From positions 64,298,001 to 64,362,000 of the forward strand of contig NC_092589.1 of the NCBI RefSeq assembly GCF_047663525.1: 64,000 bases of DNA. Reading direction: 5' to 3'. The notes beneath the pieces are model-generated. The model made no database searches. It was not told the origin of the DNA and saw nothing but the letters and a program-made list of their open reading frames with translations. A program made the translations under genes and the position numbers. This stretch comes from Anas platyrhynchos (Eukaryota > Chordata > Aves > Anseriformes > Anatidae). Shown here piece after piece: positions 36,961-49,379 of the stretch (positions are counted from its first letter, which is position 1; each line of letters opens with the position of its first letter).

Positions 36961-39258
36961 AAAGATTTTCAGAAGGCCAAATAAGGCCCTAATCTTACAA
37001 ACACTTTTACCCTGTTAGTCAGTATATAACAGATTTTATCAATAAGTAAAATTAAGCATATGCTTAAATGTTTGTAGGATCAAGGCATTAATTTGTAAAA
37101 GTATGTGGTTCTAACCAAACTGAAAAATAATCTTTATAGCCCAAATGTACAAAATGACCCACATTTAAAATGTTGGGAGGAAGGAAGTTGTTTGAGATGG
37201 TTCGACATCAAAATAATATTAAAATAATACTATGTATTTTTGTTAATACAAGACATGCACATCCTAAAAAGGTTACTGCAAGGGATACCAATCTCACCAG
37301 AATGTCTCACAAGGTTAGATCCTGCTCTTTCTCAAAACTATGAAATCTAGCTTAAAGGATATGATAGAGTTTGAGAGAACTGTCATTGCAAATTGATAAA
37401 ATGTAATTTCACAGCATTGGCAGAATGTAATCCAACATGTGAACAGAACAAATCAGTGAATTCCATATTAGATGTAAGACAAGCTCTACTACTTGTTTTT
37501 CAAGCAAGTAGGCAAAAAGAGAACTCAGTTTATAACAGCTTTGAAAGCCTGTTTTTATCATGAGTTCAGATGGGAATTGTCAAAGTAAAAGGGACATTCT
37601 AACAACTCACAGTCATGGAAAAGGGAATTTGTTCTAAAAGAAGCTGTAGCTGATGACTGCAGCTTTTCTACAAGTATAATTCCTAAGATTCATGCCCCCG
37701 CAATGCAGTTATTCTATTGGTTGGGTTACAACAAGTCTCATTGGTAGCCGGAATAAGTTAATATGCAGTTCACTTTCCCTCTTAGGCAGGAAATTTCTTT
37801 GATCTTTTTATTTTATCTGATGATACTAAAAGCTCAATGAAGTAAATCAAGTTCAATAAACAGACACTCAGTTAACTTTCTATACAACTTACTGGATCTT
37901 TAGCTTTAAAAGATATCATCTTAATAAAAAGATCAGCATCACAATGTATTTCACTTTAGGGATAAAACATTATGACAAGAAGCAATCTAATCAGAGTACT
38001 TTAATGAATACATATCATCTTATTGTACTAAACTTATGTTATGTTAGGTAATTAAAGTAATGGTTTGAGAAAGAAAGTCTGCTTTTTCTTTACGAACAAT
38101 TTCACACAATCTTTTACTCTGTTATATAAAAAACCTTTGCAAGTCAATATGAGACTGGATCACAGAGTAAAAAGCCCACTAGTAACTGCTTAAGTAAACT
38201 ATTTTTCTATGTAGCATCTTAGCGTGAATGTTTCTGTCCTGCATGAGCAACAGTGACCTCTCAAGGCTTATGTGCTGAATGATAAATAACATGCAATTAA
38301 ATTTAAGAGAGTCCTAATAAGCTTTGTATGTCACCCTCTTCCTTTCTTTGTCTCTTAATGTACACTTGTCATGCATGGAATAGTGATGAAATCATTATTA
38401 GAATTAATGTATTATATAATTACAAATATATTAAGAAAACTGATGAATTAACTAGTTTTTTAGAACTTGCTTTATTTCTTTGTTACAATGGGTCAAATTC
38501 TGCACTTATCTTAAATCCACAACAGTTTAATTCATTGATACTGAGATTTGTACTGGAATGAATAGAAAGTATCCATTTTTTAAGAAGTCTTTTTATTTTT
38601 GTGTAGAATGACAAAGACTCAGTGAAGTAGCTGAAAGCCTGTTATTACCCCTATGACACGGTCAGAATGATATTATTACTTGGATGATGTCAATGAAAGG
38701 ATGTCATTACTTATTGTATGGAGAAGTTTCACAGATAAACAAATATACAGGAATAGTCTTTGTTGTAGTTATTCTAGGTAAATCTCTGAGGACAAAGAGT
38801 GATAGTCCAAAGAGCTCTATAAAAATTCTTTCAGCTAGTTTACTTAACAACTCTCCACAAATTATTCACCTTTATTTTTATTTTTTTTTCCCCTCTCATC
38901 TCCTATTCTTATTTAATGGCTTTTTTACTCTGACTCTTTAGAAATTCTTGAAATTGCTACCCAGGAAGGCTTGGAAATGGGATAAGTAGCTTTTTATATG
39001 GCAATTTTAGGAATTCCGTGGCTTATCAATGTGATTTAAAGCTGTCTTTAGGTGGATTTTTTTTCTCTTAGCCTTTTCAGGAAGCCAATGCCTATTCCTT
39101 TTAAGCCAAAGATGGTCATTTCCCCCACAAACATGTGTCACTTATGTACATTTTTTCCTACCAAGGGAGATGATTCGATGATTCATGTTTTGTAAGATGA
39201 GTACTTATCGCCCTTATTTAATCATTTAATCACTTAACATTAAGGAGCTGCAGGGACT
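36961..39258. other. Presumed 3'UTR and downstream AT-rich sequence
   Basis: No coding frame with recognisable homology is present. The first part probably includes the 3'UTR of the transporter. Short open frames here have no family resemblance, and no interspersed repeat was recognised. Confidence 0.5.
37855..37860 (+). promoter_or_regulatory. Candidate polyadenylation signal AATAAA
   Basis: This is the first clear AATAAA downstream of the transporter stop that I noticed, about 0.9 kb after the TAA. A second lies at 37923-37928. In AT-rich DNA such hexamers arise by chance, so the assignment as the 3' end of the transporter mRNA is only a suggestion. Confidence 0.3.
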
Positions 39259-39323
39259 ATTATTAATCTATTATTTGACCACTCCTGAATTATTCATTGT
39301 AATATTTTATGGTGCTTTATCAA
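39259..39323 (+). repeat. 65-bp direct repeat, copy 1
   Basis: This copy and 40306-40370 align without gaps over 65 bases, with 7 mismatches by my count. Shared runs include 'attattaatctattatttg' and 'attattcattgtaatatttt'. The copies are about 1.05 kb apart and lie on either side of a CR1 insertion. Confidence 0.85.
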
Positions 39324-39791
39324 GTAAATATAACTGTAAATGCACAAAATTGAAAGGAATGTCATCCGAGTGGAAGGCCTTGAGAAGTCACTTAGCACAC
39401 ACCACTAGAATAAGAGAGGAAGTGTAGTTCAAGATTCCTTTTTTGTGACCAGCACTCAGCAATTTTGAAGTGTGTCATTGTTGTAGGACACAAAAGCTGT
39501 ATGAGCTTCCCATTAAAGCCGTGGCCAGACATCTTCAGGAGAAACTGTCTTCAGGGGTCAACAAGATTAAATGAACCTTCAAACTCAGAAAGGCAAAGAT
39601 ACACATACAGCTGAAGCCTGAATATACTCAGCACATGTTAAAGACAAAAGTAAATACACATCATATAAGGCTGACTCATTGAAAATTCATTTCCTAAAAC
39701 ACACAAATGCATAATTTTATTTATAAACTTATTTCTGAATTCTTTCCAAAGGCAAAATTCTATCAAAATGTACATAAAATATTTCAAGAAG

Positions 39792-40100
39792 TCATAGAAT
39801 CACAGAATATTTGGGGTTGGAAGGGACTTAAAGACCATTCAGTTCCAACCCCTCTACTATGGGTAGGGGCACCTCCACTAGAACAAGGTTTCCCAAAGCC
39901 CCATCCAGCCTGGCCTTGAACACCTCCTGGGATGTGGGAATCCACAGCTTCTCAGGGCAACCTGTGCCAGTGCCTCGCCATTCTTATACTAAAGAATTTC
40001 TTCCTTGTATCTCATCTAAATCTACCCTCTTTTAGTTTAAAGCCATTACACCTTGTCCTATCATTACACTCCCTGACAAAGAGTCCCTTCCCAGCTTTAG
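39792..40100 (-). mobile_element. CR1 LINE 3' end (about 310 bp)
   Basis: In reverse orientation it begins with the terminal 'tcatagaatcacagaatatt' and 'ggggttggaagggactt', followed by 'catccagcctggccttgaac', 'cagggcaacctgtgccagtg' and 'aagccattacaccttgtcct'. These are all standard avian CR1 words. It is well preserved, probably younger than the others, and belongs to the same general subfamily as 4376-4681. Confidence 0.95.
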
Positions 40101-40305
40101 CTTAAATTTTCAACTGTCCATAGTAGACATTAAGTTCCATCTATATAAATGTCTAGAGAATCTAGGAAAGACGGAATTACTAGGAATTACAAACCAGAAG
40201 GCACTGCATTTATCTGTATAATGACTATTGGGTGTTTTTGTCACTAAATTTGTACTACCAATCATTAGAACCACTGAAGCTAGAAAAGTAAAAGACTGAC
40301 TAAAC

Positions 40306-40370
40306 ATTATTAATCTATTATTTGGTCTCTCCTAGATTATTCATTGTAATATTTTATTGTGTTTTATCAA
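40306..40370 (+). repeat. 65-bp direct repeat, copy 2
   Basis: Partner of 39259-39323, same orientation. It is followed about 15 bases later by a 30-plus-base poly-A run (about 40388-40414). Confidence 0.85.
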
Positions 40371-40387
40371 AGGTTATTCCAAAAGGG

Positions 40388-40414
40388 AAAAAAAAAAAAA
40401 AAAAAAAAAAAAAA
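40388..40414. repeat. Poly-A tract
   Basis: An uninterrupted A run directly downstream of the second 65-bp repeat copy. It resembles a retroposon tail, but no retroposon body is identifiable. Confidence 0.9.
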
Positions 40415-41678
40415 GCAGTAGTAAACGTGAGAAAAACATGCTAAGGAACAAATTATATACTGAAATAAAGCATTTACAAACAGTCTTGCCTCATTTATTG
40501 TGCCAGCAAAGGTATAAGTAAAGGATCGTGTTTTCATTCAGCAAGAATATCACAAGCGTTGTTCAAAACGCTTCTCCCATTTTATAGGGATTGCAGTGAC
40601 AACACCACCAGACTCCAGATTTGTAGTTCTGGAAGTAGTTATGCAGATTCAAGTCAATCAGATAACTCTAAAATTAAATTGTAGGATCAACTAACATATC
40701 TCCTGCAGGTAAGCTGAGGAGCTTCAAGTGTTTATTTAAGAAAACTTGCAAAAGTTTAAATCTAAAGTTAGGGTGAAAACCTGTCTCCAACTGTCTCAGT
40801 GGAACTATAATCATTGTCTTCAGTGGACCAAGTCTATAATGTTTATAGTCCATTACCAATGTTTAATTCACTTTTACACCAAAGCTTGACTGTCACTTAC
40901 TTTATAACTGGAGGTTATTTTCCACATTATCACATCTTTTATCTTTTTCCAGTAGTGAGATAAATGTTTTTCCTCTTGATGCTACTGATATGTTAGAGAT
41001 ACATCAAAAAAGCCATTGAAAGAAATTCTTGAGGCTAACACTACTTCATTAACTCTTCATCTTTGATTATTCACTTCATTTTTATTGGAAAGTGAATTCT
41101 GAACTGTGTGTAAGAAATACACTATTTCTTACATTAACTGGCTACTCTAAAAATATGGTTGTACAAAACTGAAACAAATCTGGTATCCTGTCTATTTCAT
41201 TATATCAAGTTTCAATTTTCAGTATTTCTTTTCAGATCTACAAATTTTTAAAAACTGATAGCTGATTTTTACAGCTAAACATTTGTTCAGTTCTTCTGCA
41301 TTATTAGTAATAACCTGGAAGATAGATTGGTCTTAGAAAATGTTTATCTTCCAGAATTGAGTAGGAAAGGAGATGTATCTCGAAAACTATTTTGCTAGTA
41401 TGTTCAGATTTACTTGTCCCTAGTGTTCACATGGGAAATAAATTCTTGGAAAAATTATTGTGTTGTCTAGTAGTTGGTAATGAATTTGAGAATACACAGT
41501 TTAGAAAGCACTTAAGCATTTTCATCCACTGCTTAAATATTTGTCAAGCTGTTGCCACTTTGCAGTTAACTATTTTTTATCCTTACGTGGTGCCATTGTT
41601 TTTCTTTATGCGATAACCTCTCAAACTTCTAATATATTTGTATTCACACAAATATATTTCCTGCCTCTTTGAAGGAGG

Positions 41679-41808
41679 AAAATACCAAAATCTCCATTTT
41701 ACAGTTGCAAGACCAATACTCAGAATGTGGAAGGACACAAAATGGAGCACCAACAGAATTTAGGCAGCCAGCACTCTTAATACTCTTCTCTATACCACAT
41801 CATTGTCA
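41679..41808 (-). repeat. MIR-like SINE relic (reverse orientation)
   Basis: 'aaaataccaaaatctccatt', 'ttacagttgcaa', 'aggacacaaaatgg' and 'aatactcttctctataccac' follow, with many changes, the reverse MIR order 'ataatccccattttacagat...gacttgcccaaggtcac...agtgctctaaccactag'. It is old and degenerate. Confidence 0.42.
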
Positions 41809-44800
41809 TCCTCACAGTCATCACTTTTTTTTTTTTTTTTTTTAAGATAGAAATATAAAGAGATTAGAGGAAATTAAACAGATATGTAATTATAGGGAAG
41901 AAGCAAATGATGAGAAAGGATGAAGGCACATAGGAGAGAAATTAAAAATCGAGCAAATGCAACAAAAAGGCAGAAGGGCAGAGGAAGGGAAAAGGGACCT
42001 GGGGTACTGGAACAGGAAAACGGGGAACTAGCAAAAAGTGAGGAGACAAAATTTAAGAAATTATGAGCAAGCAACAAGGGAAAGAAAAATCATAAAAAGG
42101 AAAAAACTCTGAAGGAAAAAAGAGGAAGGAAAAGGAGGGAAAACTGTCTGATATAAGAATAACATTGCCTGTAAACATTCCAGTAATTTCACACAAGCAG
42201 TAGTTCAAGCTTCTCTGCCTGATGCAAGTTGATATATTCTGTGTGAACAATTTTCATTCTTTTACTTCCTGATATCTCTGTTGAATTCAAAACATTTAAA
42301 ATAAAAATATTTTATCTGGAACTATTGCTGTGATATTTAATGTTTTCCATTTTCTAAATGAATTAGAAAAATGCTGAATAAATAATATTATAAGCAAATT
42401 CTATTTCTCTGCATCCTTATTTATTCCACTTCCTGGCCTCTCCTATAGTATTGAGGCAGAGTTACACACTAGCCATAAAATGTTGCTGCCTTGTAGCCTC
42501 AAGGACAAAGCAAGAAGATCTTAAATTGGGAAAAGTCCTCTTCCAAAGAACACCACAGAGGGTCTTTTGCACTTTAGGCCAGAACCAAAGCTAGTATCTA
42601 TGCAGTATTTCCAGTTTGGGAATGGTTTACATCTGCTTAGGTACCTGCTAGCAAACTCCAGCCAGGCTGGAGCTGGGAAAAAGTGACACTGTGCTTTACT
42701 TCTGTTGCTCCTCAGGTGCCACAAGATGTAAGTACCCCTGTGAGCTTCTTCAAATGGTAATGGGCACCTAATTAGCCTATCTGTTCCCTCAGAATCTTGC
42801 TCCAGAGAACTGGAGCAAGAGCCGGTTCCCTCCAGAGAGTATGTAATACATGATCAGGAGATCAGGCAACCTTGGATGTAACTTGAGTACTAATCCAAAT
42901 TTTGCATGGATGCCTAAGGGAAAAAGATTTGCTCTAAGATCAAGAGAAGTCATACAGTACACTTCTGGAGCTAGCACTGATGCACTAATGATGGCACACA
43001 GAATAACAAGATAAAAAGAATTTATTAATAGCTAATCAAATAAATTAATGGGATGGGAAGGAGTAAGGGACAAGGATCATGAGGAACAATTTAGAAGTGA
43101 CTAGAGAAAGAAAAAGCAAATGAAGATAAAAGGAACACAAAGAGTGCTGTGGAAGAGAGAGTGAAAAGTGTAAGGACAACCCTAATTTCTCTTTGTGCAA
43201 AACTGAACAGAATTTAAATAATAGATCAAATGTAAGTATTTTATTAAGCTTATCTTTTATATTTGTCTTCTGACTTCAGTGATAGATTCAAAAGGGACTG
43301 ACTTTAACAGTTAAAACTTGTGTCATGGATTACTGTTTAAAACGCTATTTATACTTCCTACACAAGGAGCCAGATGCCCATAGTTAAATATGAACATAAA
43401 ATTGTTCCTACTCAAATTGGAAAGCAAAGCAAAACAAAACAAAACAAACAAACAAAAAGGACAAGAGAATAATTAGTGATGAATGCAAAGTGTAGCCTAC
43501 CTTAAGACAGGAACCCAGAGACCACAGGGCTAGGGGCCACGTCAACAGGTTACCAAATTATTAGTACTTTAGCAATGCTCCTTTGTTATAATAATGTAAT
43601 AAGCAAAGATAAGGTGAAGGCAGAAGGATTAAAGGAGAGCACTCAACACACATAAGCCATGCTACATCTACCAAATTCCCAGCGCAGCTGCTTCAGGGAT
43701 ACTAAGCCTTATGCAGACAGCTGCATCCCCTTGTTGCCATCTGTGGCTTGCATCTCTGGTGCTACCACTCACGATGATCTACACAGTTGCAAAGGCATAA
43801 CCCCCTATCAATAGAAAATATCTGCTCCCACACCTGCTTGCAGGGGGCATGGCTAGCACCCAGTCCACAAGATAGAAGAGCTTTCCTGAGATTTAATCAG
43901 CTGGTAATTAATCCAAGGAGTAATGGCTACAGAGTGGAATGTCTTGCCAGCTGAGGCATCAGATGGGAACACAGAGCAGGCATTAAGTTATCAGTTTTAT
44001 TAGACAACACTAATCTCGTCCATTCAGACTTGCTAATTACACTTCAGGAGAAAGTTTTATTAAGTGTGGTATGTTGGGAACCTGAACTGGGTCAAATTTT
44101 GAAGGTAGGTCAATCTTTTTTGTGTGTGTTCCCAGAACACCTTGAGCACTGATTTCCAAAAGCTGTCTTATTAGAGCACAGAAACTCAGATGAACATACA
44201 CACTTAAGCAGAACAGAAACAGAAGATTTATAAGAAAATTTCTCCTCTGGCTCAGATGTCATAATAGGAGCAACCTCTTCCTTCAGTCTTACCCTCAGTT
44301 CTGCAAATCAGAGACTTTCTGGTTTGCAACAAGTTCTACTATCTCCACTTGCTCCCTAGAAGAAGACTGCTTTCCATCACAGTTAAGTCCCAGTGAGGTG
44401 TCTGCTCCCTGGTTTTCTTGGATGTCCCCTCATTCTCCACTTTGTACTGTTGAGTACAAAGTACAGAGCAGCTGAGCCTCTCTCTCTCACTTGCACATCA
44501 CAAGCAACTCACCCCTTTGTATTTTCAACAGCTTTCAGGAAAGAAACAAATTTACCAAGGCTCCACAAGCTGCTCTTAACCTAATGCAGCAGCCAGTGCA
44601 AGGGAAACATAAATGGGCAGCCTCCTAGTTCAGTGGTGCTGCTGCAGTGTGTTGCTTTTACATGATAAACTGCAAACAAGCAAATAAACTCACAGACTGG
44701 TTACCACAGATGGTCAGCTGAATAAAAAAATAACAGAAAAGTGAATGCTCCCACCATTTTTCTAACCATATTAATCACATGCCTTGCTGTTGTGGGCTCA

Positions 44801-45015
44801 ACCCTCATCTTTTAGGAACAGAAGTCATGCAAATCAAAACAAATTACTACCAAATAAAATATAGCTGCTTGAGTTATTACAGGTAAACTCAACCTGATCT
44901 TGATAGTTTATATTTCACACTTATGTCTCACATGTTTCAAGCAGATGAAACCATGAAACTTCTAAAATTCTAATCAAAATCATTTAAACATCATACTTTT
45001 TTCTGCTCACAAAAA

Positions 45016-45058
45016 TAAAATAAAATTAAAATAAAATAAAATAAAATAAAATAAAATA
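45016..45058. repeat. (AAAAT)n microsatellite
   Basis: About eight AAAAT units with one variation (aaaattaaaat) near the start. Confidence 0.93.
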
Positions 45059-46000
45059 ATAATCATCATAAATGTTTAATTATCAATCTTCCCATAACAT
45101 GTCCAAAGAGGGAGCTCTAGTCCAGTGTCTCGTGCATCACTGGAGTCAAGAGTACAACAGTACTATTTTCAGAGTCCTGAAGCAACACCACTCAAGACAA
45201 CAGACAATCTGCAGGAGTTTTGACAGTTGAGGCCACAGACCTCAGCGAGTGAAGGACTTGGATCAGAATTCCTGAAGAATTCCTGTAGAATGCCTGTCCT
45301 CTTAGGATGGACATTATGATCAGCTCTGAAGGACACTTCTGTGCTTACTGCAGAGCATCATCCCAATATTTTGTTAATTCAAGCCCATATTGCAGATCCA
45401 AACCATCTTACATGATTCAAGGCTACTAAGAATTACTTGTAGGCCTAACTTGTTTGCCCACCGAGAAACACAAAAGACTGACCTTGATTTTCAATAGCAC
45501 TTCATCTATTTTATCTCCACAAGTTGGAAATACGGTGATTTGACAAGACCATTGGCTGAAACAAATGGAACATCTTCCCAAGAGCCCAGCTCTTCTGTCA
45601 ATGAAGCATTACAGCTTAAGGTCTGATTAGGATTCTTTTAGGGTGATTGGACTGGTAAGCTTCTGGAATAGTGCTAAGCCAGTACAATTGGAAGAGGCTT
45701 TAAGGAGATGAAGCCTCTTAATGCCATATGGTTAAAAGTTTGCTTTGAACACCCATAAGTCTTTCTGCCTTCATTTTTCAGATCTGCAGACTTCTTCTTG
45801 GCTGAATCTGGGGATGTTTCTCTGACACTTCTTTCTTAGAGTAGAATAAGGCAAGCAAAGCCAAGGGATACTGATTTTTTTTTGTGGCAGAAATAGTGTC
45901 TTGGAGATGTGAACTTAGCTTGGGACTACTGTGTTTTACTGCTTGATGTTACTAAAACTACTGATAAAAAGATTGCTTCATTTCAATGATTAATTTCTGG

Positions 46001-46025
46001 TACATAATATATAATATATTATGTA
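46001..46025. repeat. AT-rich palindrome
   Basis: Perfect 11-bp arms, TACATAATATA and TATATTATGTA, separated by TAA. It is low-complexity and may simply reflect AT richness. Confidence 0.85.
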
Positions 46026-47714
46026 TAAGAAACATCATTTCATTCACCATTGAACTGAAACAGTATATAATATCACATATGAAAAATATATAAAATAAAG
46101 TACAGAATGGAATTGGATGAGACAAGATAGGTAAGAAAAAACAATTTTGTATCTTCCTGATAATATATACAATTGATAATTCAGGCACAGACAATTGTAA
46201 GACAAAAAATATTACTAATATTGAACACATTAAACATATGACTGAATTACAATATGATCAGTATCTTGCTGTTATGCAAGAATGGATACGTACAGTATAA
46301 TCTATTCAGAAATTATAGACCTAAATCACATTTATTTTGCAGAAGATCAGCCCCCCCTCCACAATTTCAATAGCAGGAGCAGGGAACTCTGGAGGAAGGT
46401 ACAACAAATCTGTAAACCAAGGCAGAGGCCTTTGAGGTCTTTGAATATGGAAATTCCTTGCTTCCAGAGTGTAAATCATACTCTTTGAAAACCTTACCTT
46501 TATGGACAAATATTATTTCAGTTAATATAAGAAGCCTATAATATATTCTAGTTTAAAGCTCTTGTAAGAAGCAGGTGGAAAGATTATCCAGAGTTGTTAT
46601 ATGATATGCCTACTGTGTGAAAGGCAAAACAGAGAGCAATCTGCTGGTTTAATTACAAGCTCAGAGCAAATGCAATATCTGCTGCTTTAATAAACATTGA
46701 CCCTTTAACTGAATGTGCCCTACAAACACATTAATGCCCATCTGGGAAATAATCCAATGAAATAATCCAATCATATCAACAAGGAATGACTGTTAGATTG
46801 GCAAGTGAGGTCTCATATACTTTAGGCTGTAGCAGGCTGTTCCCTATTAGCTCATTGCTATAACTGTGCACATTTCATAGAATTTTCCATCTTTTAAAAG
46901 CAACTTAAAAAGCCAGTTGTGATGAAATGAATCAAACTAACATCACCATGGAATTAAACACTCTGGGGTTAGATCTAGAAATACTCTTCTTGTTATACAG
47001 CTAGCAGGAAAAAAAGAAAAAAGAAAAAAGAAAAGAAAAAAAAAAAAAAAGTAAACTGAGTTTCTCTTTGCTATCTTTCTTCACCCCTTGTTTCACAGAG
47101 CTATTTTTCCATTAAAAAAAAAAAAAAAAAAGAAAGATATTGTGGTTGTTTGCCTTTTGCCTTACTGAAGAAAGCCTGTTCAATGGGAGCTACAGCTGGA
47201 GAGAAAAAAAAAAAATCATTTGAGGAGACTCCTCAGAAATTTGACTGAATTCAGAATATCTCCCAACCCAACTGGATGGAAGAACCCAGCCCAGTATCAG
47301 AGGAGTATCCTACCCAGTATCCTACCTGCTTAACACATATGAGATGTAAAACACATGGATTTCAGCAAATAAATGAAATTTTTCTCCTCATTACTACGCT
47401 GGTGTGTATTGTCACTGGCTATAGTTAAACTTCTAGGAAAGATTCAAAACTTTACAATTTTGATGTTACGATGGGTTACAAAGTGGTTAACAGTTAGTGT
47501 GTAGTGGCTAAATGAAGTCAAATCTCCCTGAATAAGTGAGGTTCAGACAACTGATTATTGTATTAATTTAGAGCCACTGCATCTGGGTAGCTATCAGGAA
47601 TTACTGCAGTGCAAAGGACATGCATTGCTGGCATTATACTTCTGCTGGCATAAATATAAAGCTGGAAAAAAGAAAGAATGAAAGAACCAACAAAAGAATC
47701 AACAGGTTCAGAAA

Positions 47715-47914
47715 GAAGGAAGGAAGGAAGGAAGGAAGGAAGGAAGGAAGGAAGGAAGGAAGGAAGGGAGGAAGGGAGGAAGGGAGGAAGGGAGGAAGGG
47801 AGGAAGGGAGGAAGGGAGGAAGGGAGGAAGGGAGGAAGGGAGGAAGGGAGGAAGGGAGGAAGGGAGGAAGGGAGGAAGGAAAGGAGGGAGGGAGGAAAGG
47901 AGGAAAGGAGGAAA
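47715..47914. repeat. Compound polypurine microsatellite (GGAA)n-(GGAAGGGA)n
   Basis: About 13 GGAA units (to about 47767) pass into about 14 units of the 8-mer GGAAGGGA (to about 47879), then degrade into GGAGG/GGAAA variants. The whole 200 bases are A/G only on this strand. The KEGRKEGR and GGREEGRK frames are repeat artefacts. Confidence 0.97.
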
Positions 47915-48006
47915 GTAGAGCTAAGTGACTTGCTGACTTGCCTAAGGTTGGAGACAGAAATGTCATTCTATTTCCTACACCAAAATTCTACTCATTCTTC
48001 CTATAA
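47915..48006 (-). repeat. MIR-like SINE relic (reverse orientation) abutting the GGAA array
   Basis: 'gagctaagtgacttgctgac', 'ttgcctaagg', 'gacagaaatgtcattc' and 'ctactcattcttcctat' resemble the reversed MIR core 'gttaagtgacttgcccaagg...ggccatccttcctc'. An 8-base 'tgacttgc' duplication sits within it. Confidence 0.45.
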
Positions 48007-49379
48007 TGGAGTACAGTTTAAATTGCATGAATAGGTCCCTACCTACCAGTCCATGCAATTTTATTTTATAGTTATTGTCTCCATGGAGAAAAAATGAGGT
48101 CAGACTCCAGTCATTTGATCCACAGGAATTGTGGGCTGCTAGCAAAATTGCCAGTCAATGCAGGGGTGATTTTTTTTTGTTTGAATGTTGTTTCTGGAAA
48201 CCAAAAAGGGTGGAATTAATTCCTGTAAGGTCTTGAGCAACAAGCAGAAGGTAATAGTTTACATCCATTTTTACCTTTACAAAGCAAGGGTTGTCATAAA
48301 AGTCAAATGCTCATCAGCAGTTAAAGCTCAAACTGTCAAGGAATGTTCTTTTTTTCCTACCACCATCATCAGGAACTGTGTGGAAAATGGCCACATGAAG
48401 ACCTCTTTCTAAAAAAAAAAAAAAAACAAAACAAAAAAAAACAAACACTAACTTGGCAACAGAGTTGTACTGATAAATCCCTTTCCTGATAGAATTTTGG
48501 AACATATTACTGTGTAATATTTAGTTACTAAGCCTGAGAGGACATCTAATTTTGTTTACATTGAAAAAAATCCTGCTACAGAAAAAAATATAATTTTTTA
48601 CTCCTTTTTATTTTTGCCCTCACTCTAAGGATTCATGGGCACAGGTTTTCCTTATGTAATGTTTTATTTTTGCTTTTTCTTCTCATTAAGATTATTGCAC
48701 AGAATTTCACACACTTCCTTACAGGTACAATGTTGCGTGCAATCGATACAAAACAATAATTTACTATTTCAGACCAACACTGTTTATTCTTTTTTTAATT
48801 ATTATTATTATTTTTTTATTTGCATTTATTCAAGATCTGATGAAGCATCTTGCATTCTTGAGAGGCCCAATCTTGACAGTAGCCATGCCATTCCCTGCAT
48901 ACCTTAGAGAAACATAACATAGGTAGTGACTTAAACTCTGTCCACACACCAAGTGCAAAAGGGACTTCAGAAATTAACTTTGATATCCCTTGTAACATAT
49001 AGGGTATCCCTATATGAAAATGAGGGACTGTAGCAATAGCTTACTGCATAAGATCAAAACTCCATCCAGAAATATAACATCTCTTTCACAGTGACAAATA
49101 GGAGGTGTGTTGGTAATGGTTTAAAAAACAAACCAGAATATGCCATTACTTCCCCACAATACTTTTTCTATCTCCAGCAAGTAGTAGTTCATCAAAGTCC
49201 TGAATGAGAAGTATTATATTTATGCTTATAATATCTAGTGGATTTTTCCTCTCTTAATTTGTCCAGAAGCTTTTGAACACTTCTAATATCAAAATATTTT
49301 GTGGGAAAGTTCTACAGTATAACTAATTTTGTTTATTTTCAACCTACCTCTCAAAATTATCATTTGATCTCTGACTAGC
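48007..49379. other. Intergenic AT-rich stretch
   Basis: No gene or recognisable interspersed repeat was seen. An A-rich tract lies at 48411-48446 and a TTATTA patch at 48793-48820. Confidence 0.5.

Larger units (their letters stand above)
40415..47714. other. Intergenic AT-rich stretch
   Basis: No gene is supported. It contains a MIR-like relic (about 41679-41808), an (AAAAT)n run (45016-45058), an AT palindrome (46001-46025), and A-rich tracts at 43425-43458, 47008-47050 and 47115-47132. The short open frames have no recognisable homology. Confidence 0.5.

Noticed and set aside
47620..48034. Frames rich in KEGRKEGR, GGREEGRK or SLPPFLP
   Set aside because: Pure translation of the GGAA/GGAAGGGA microsatellite.
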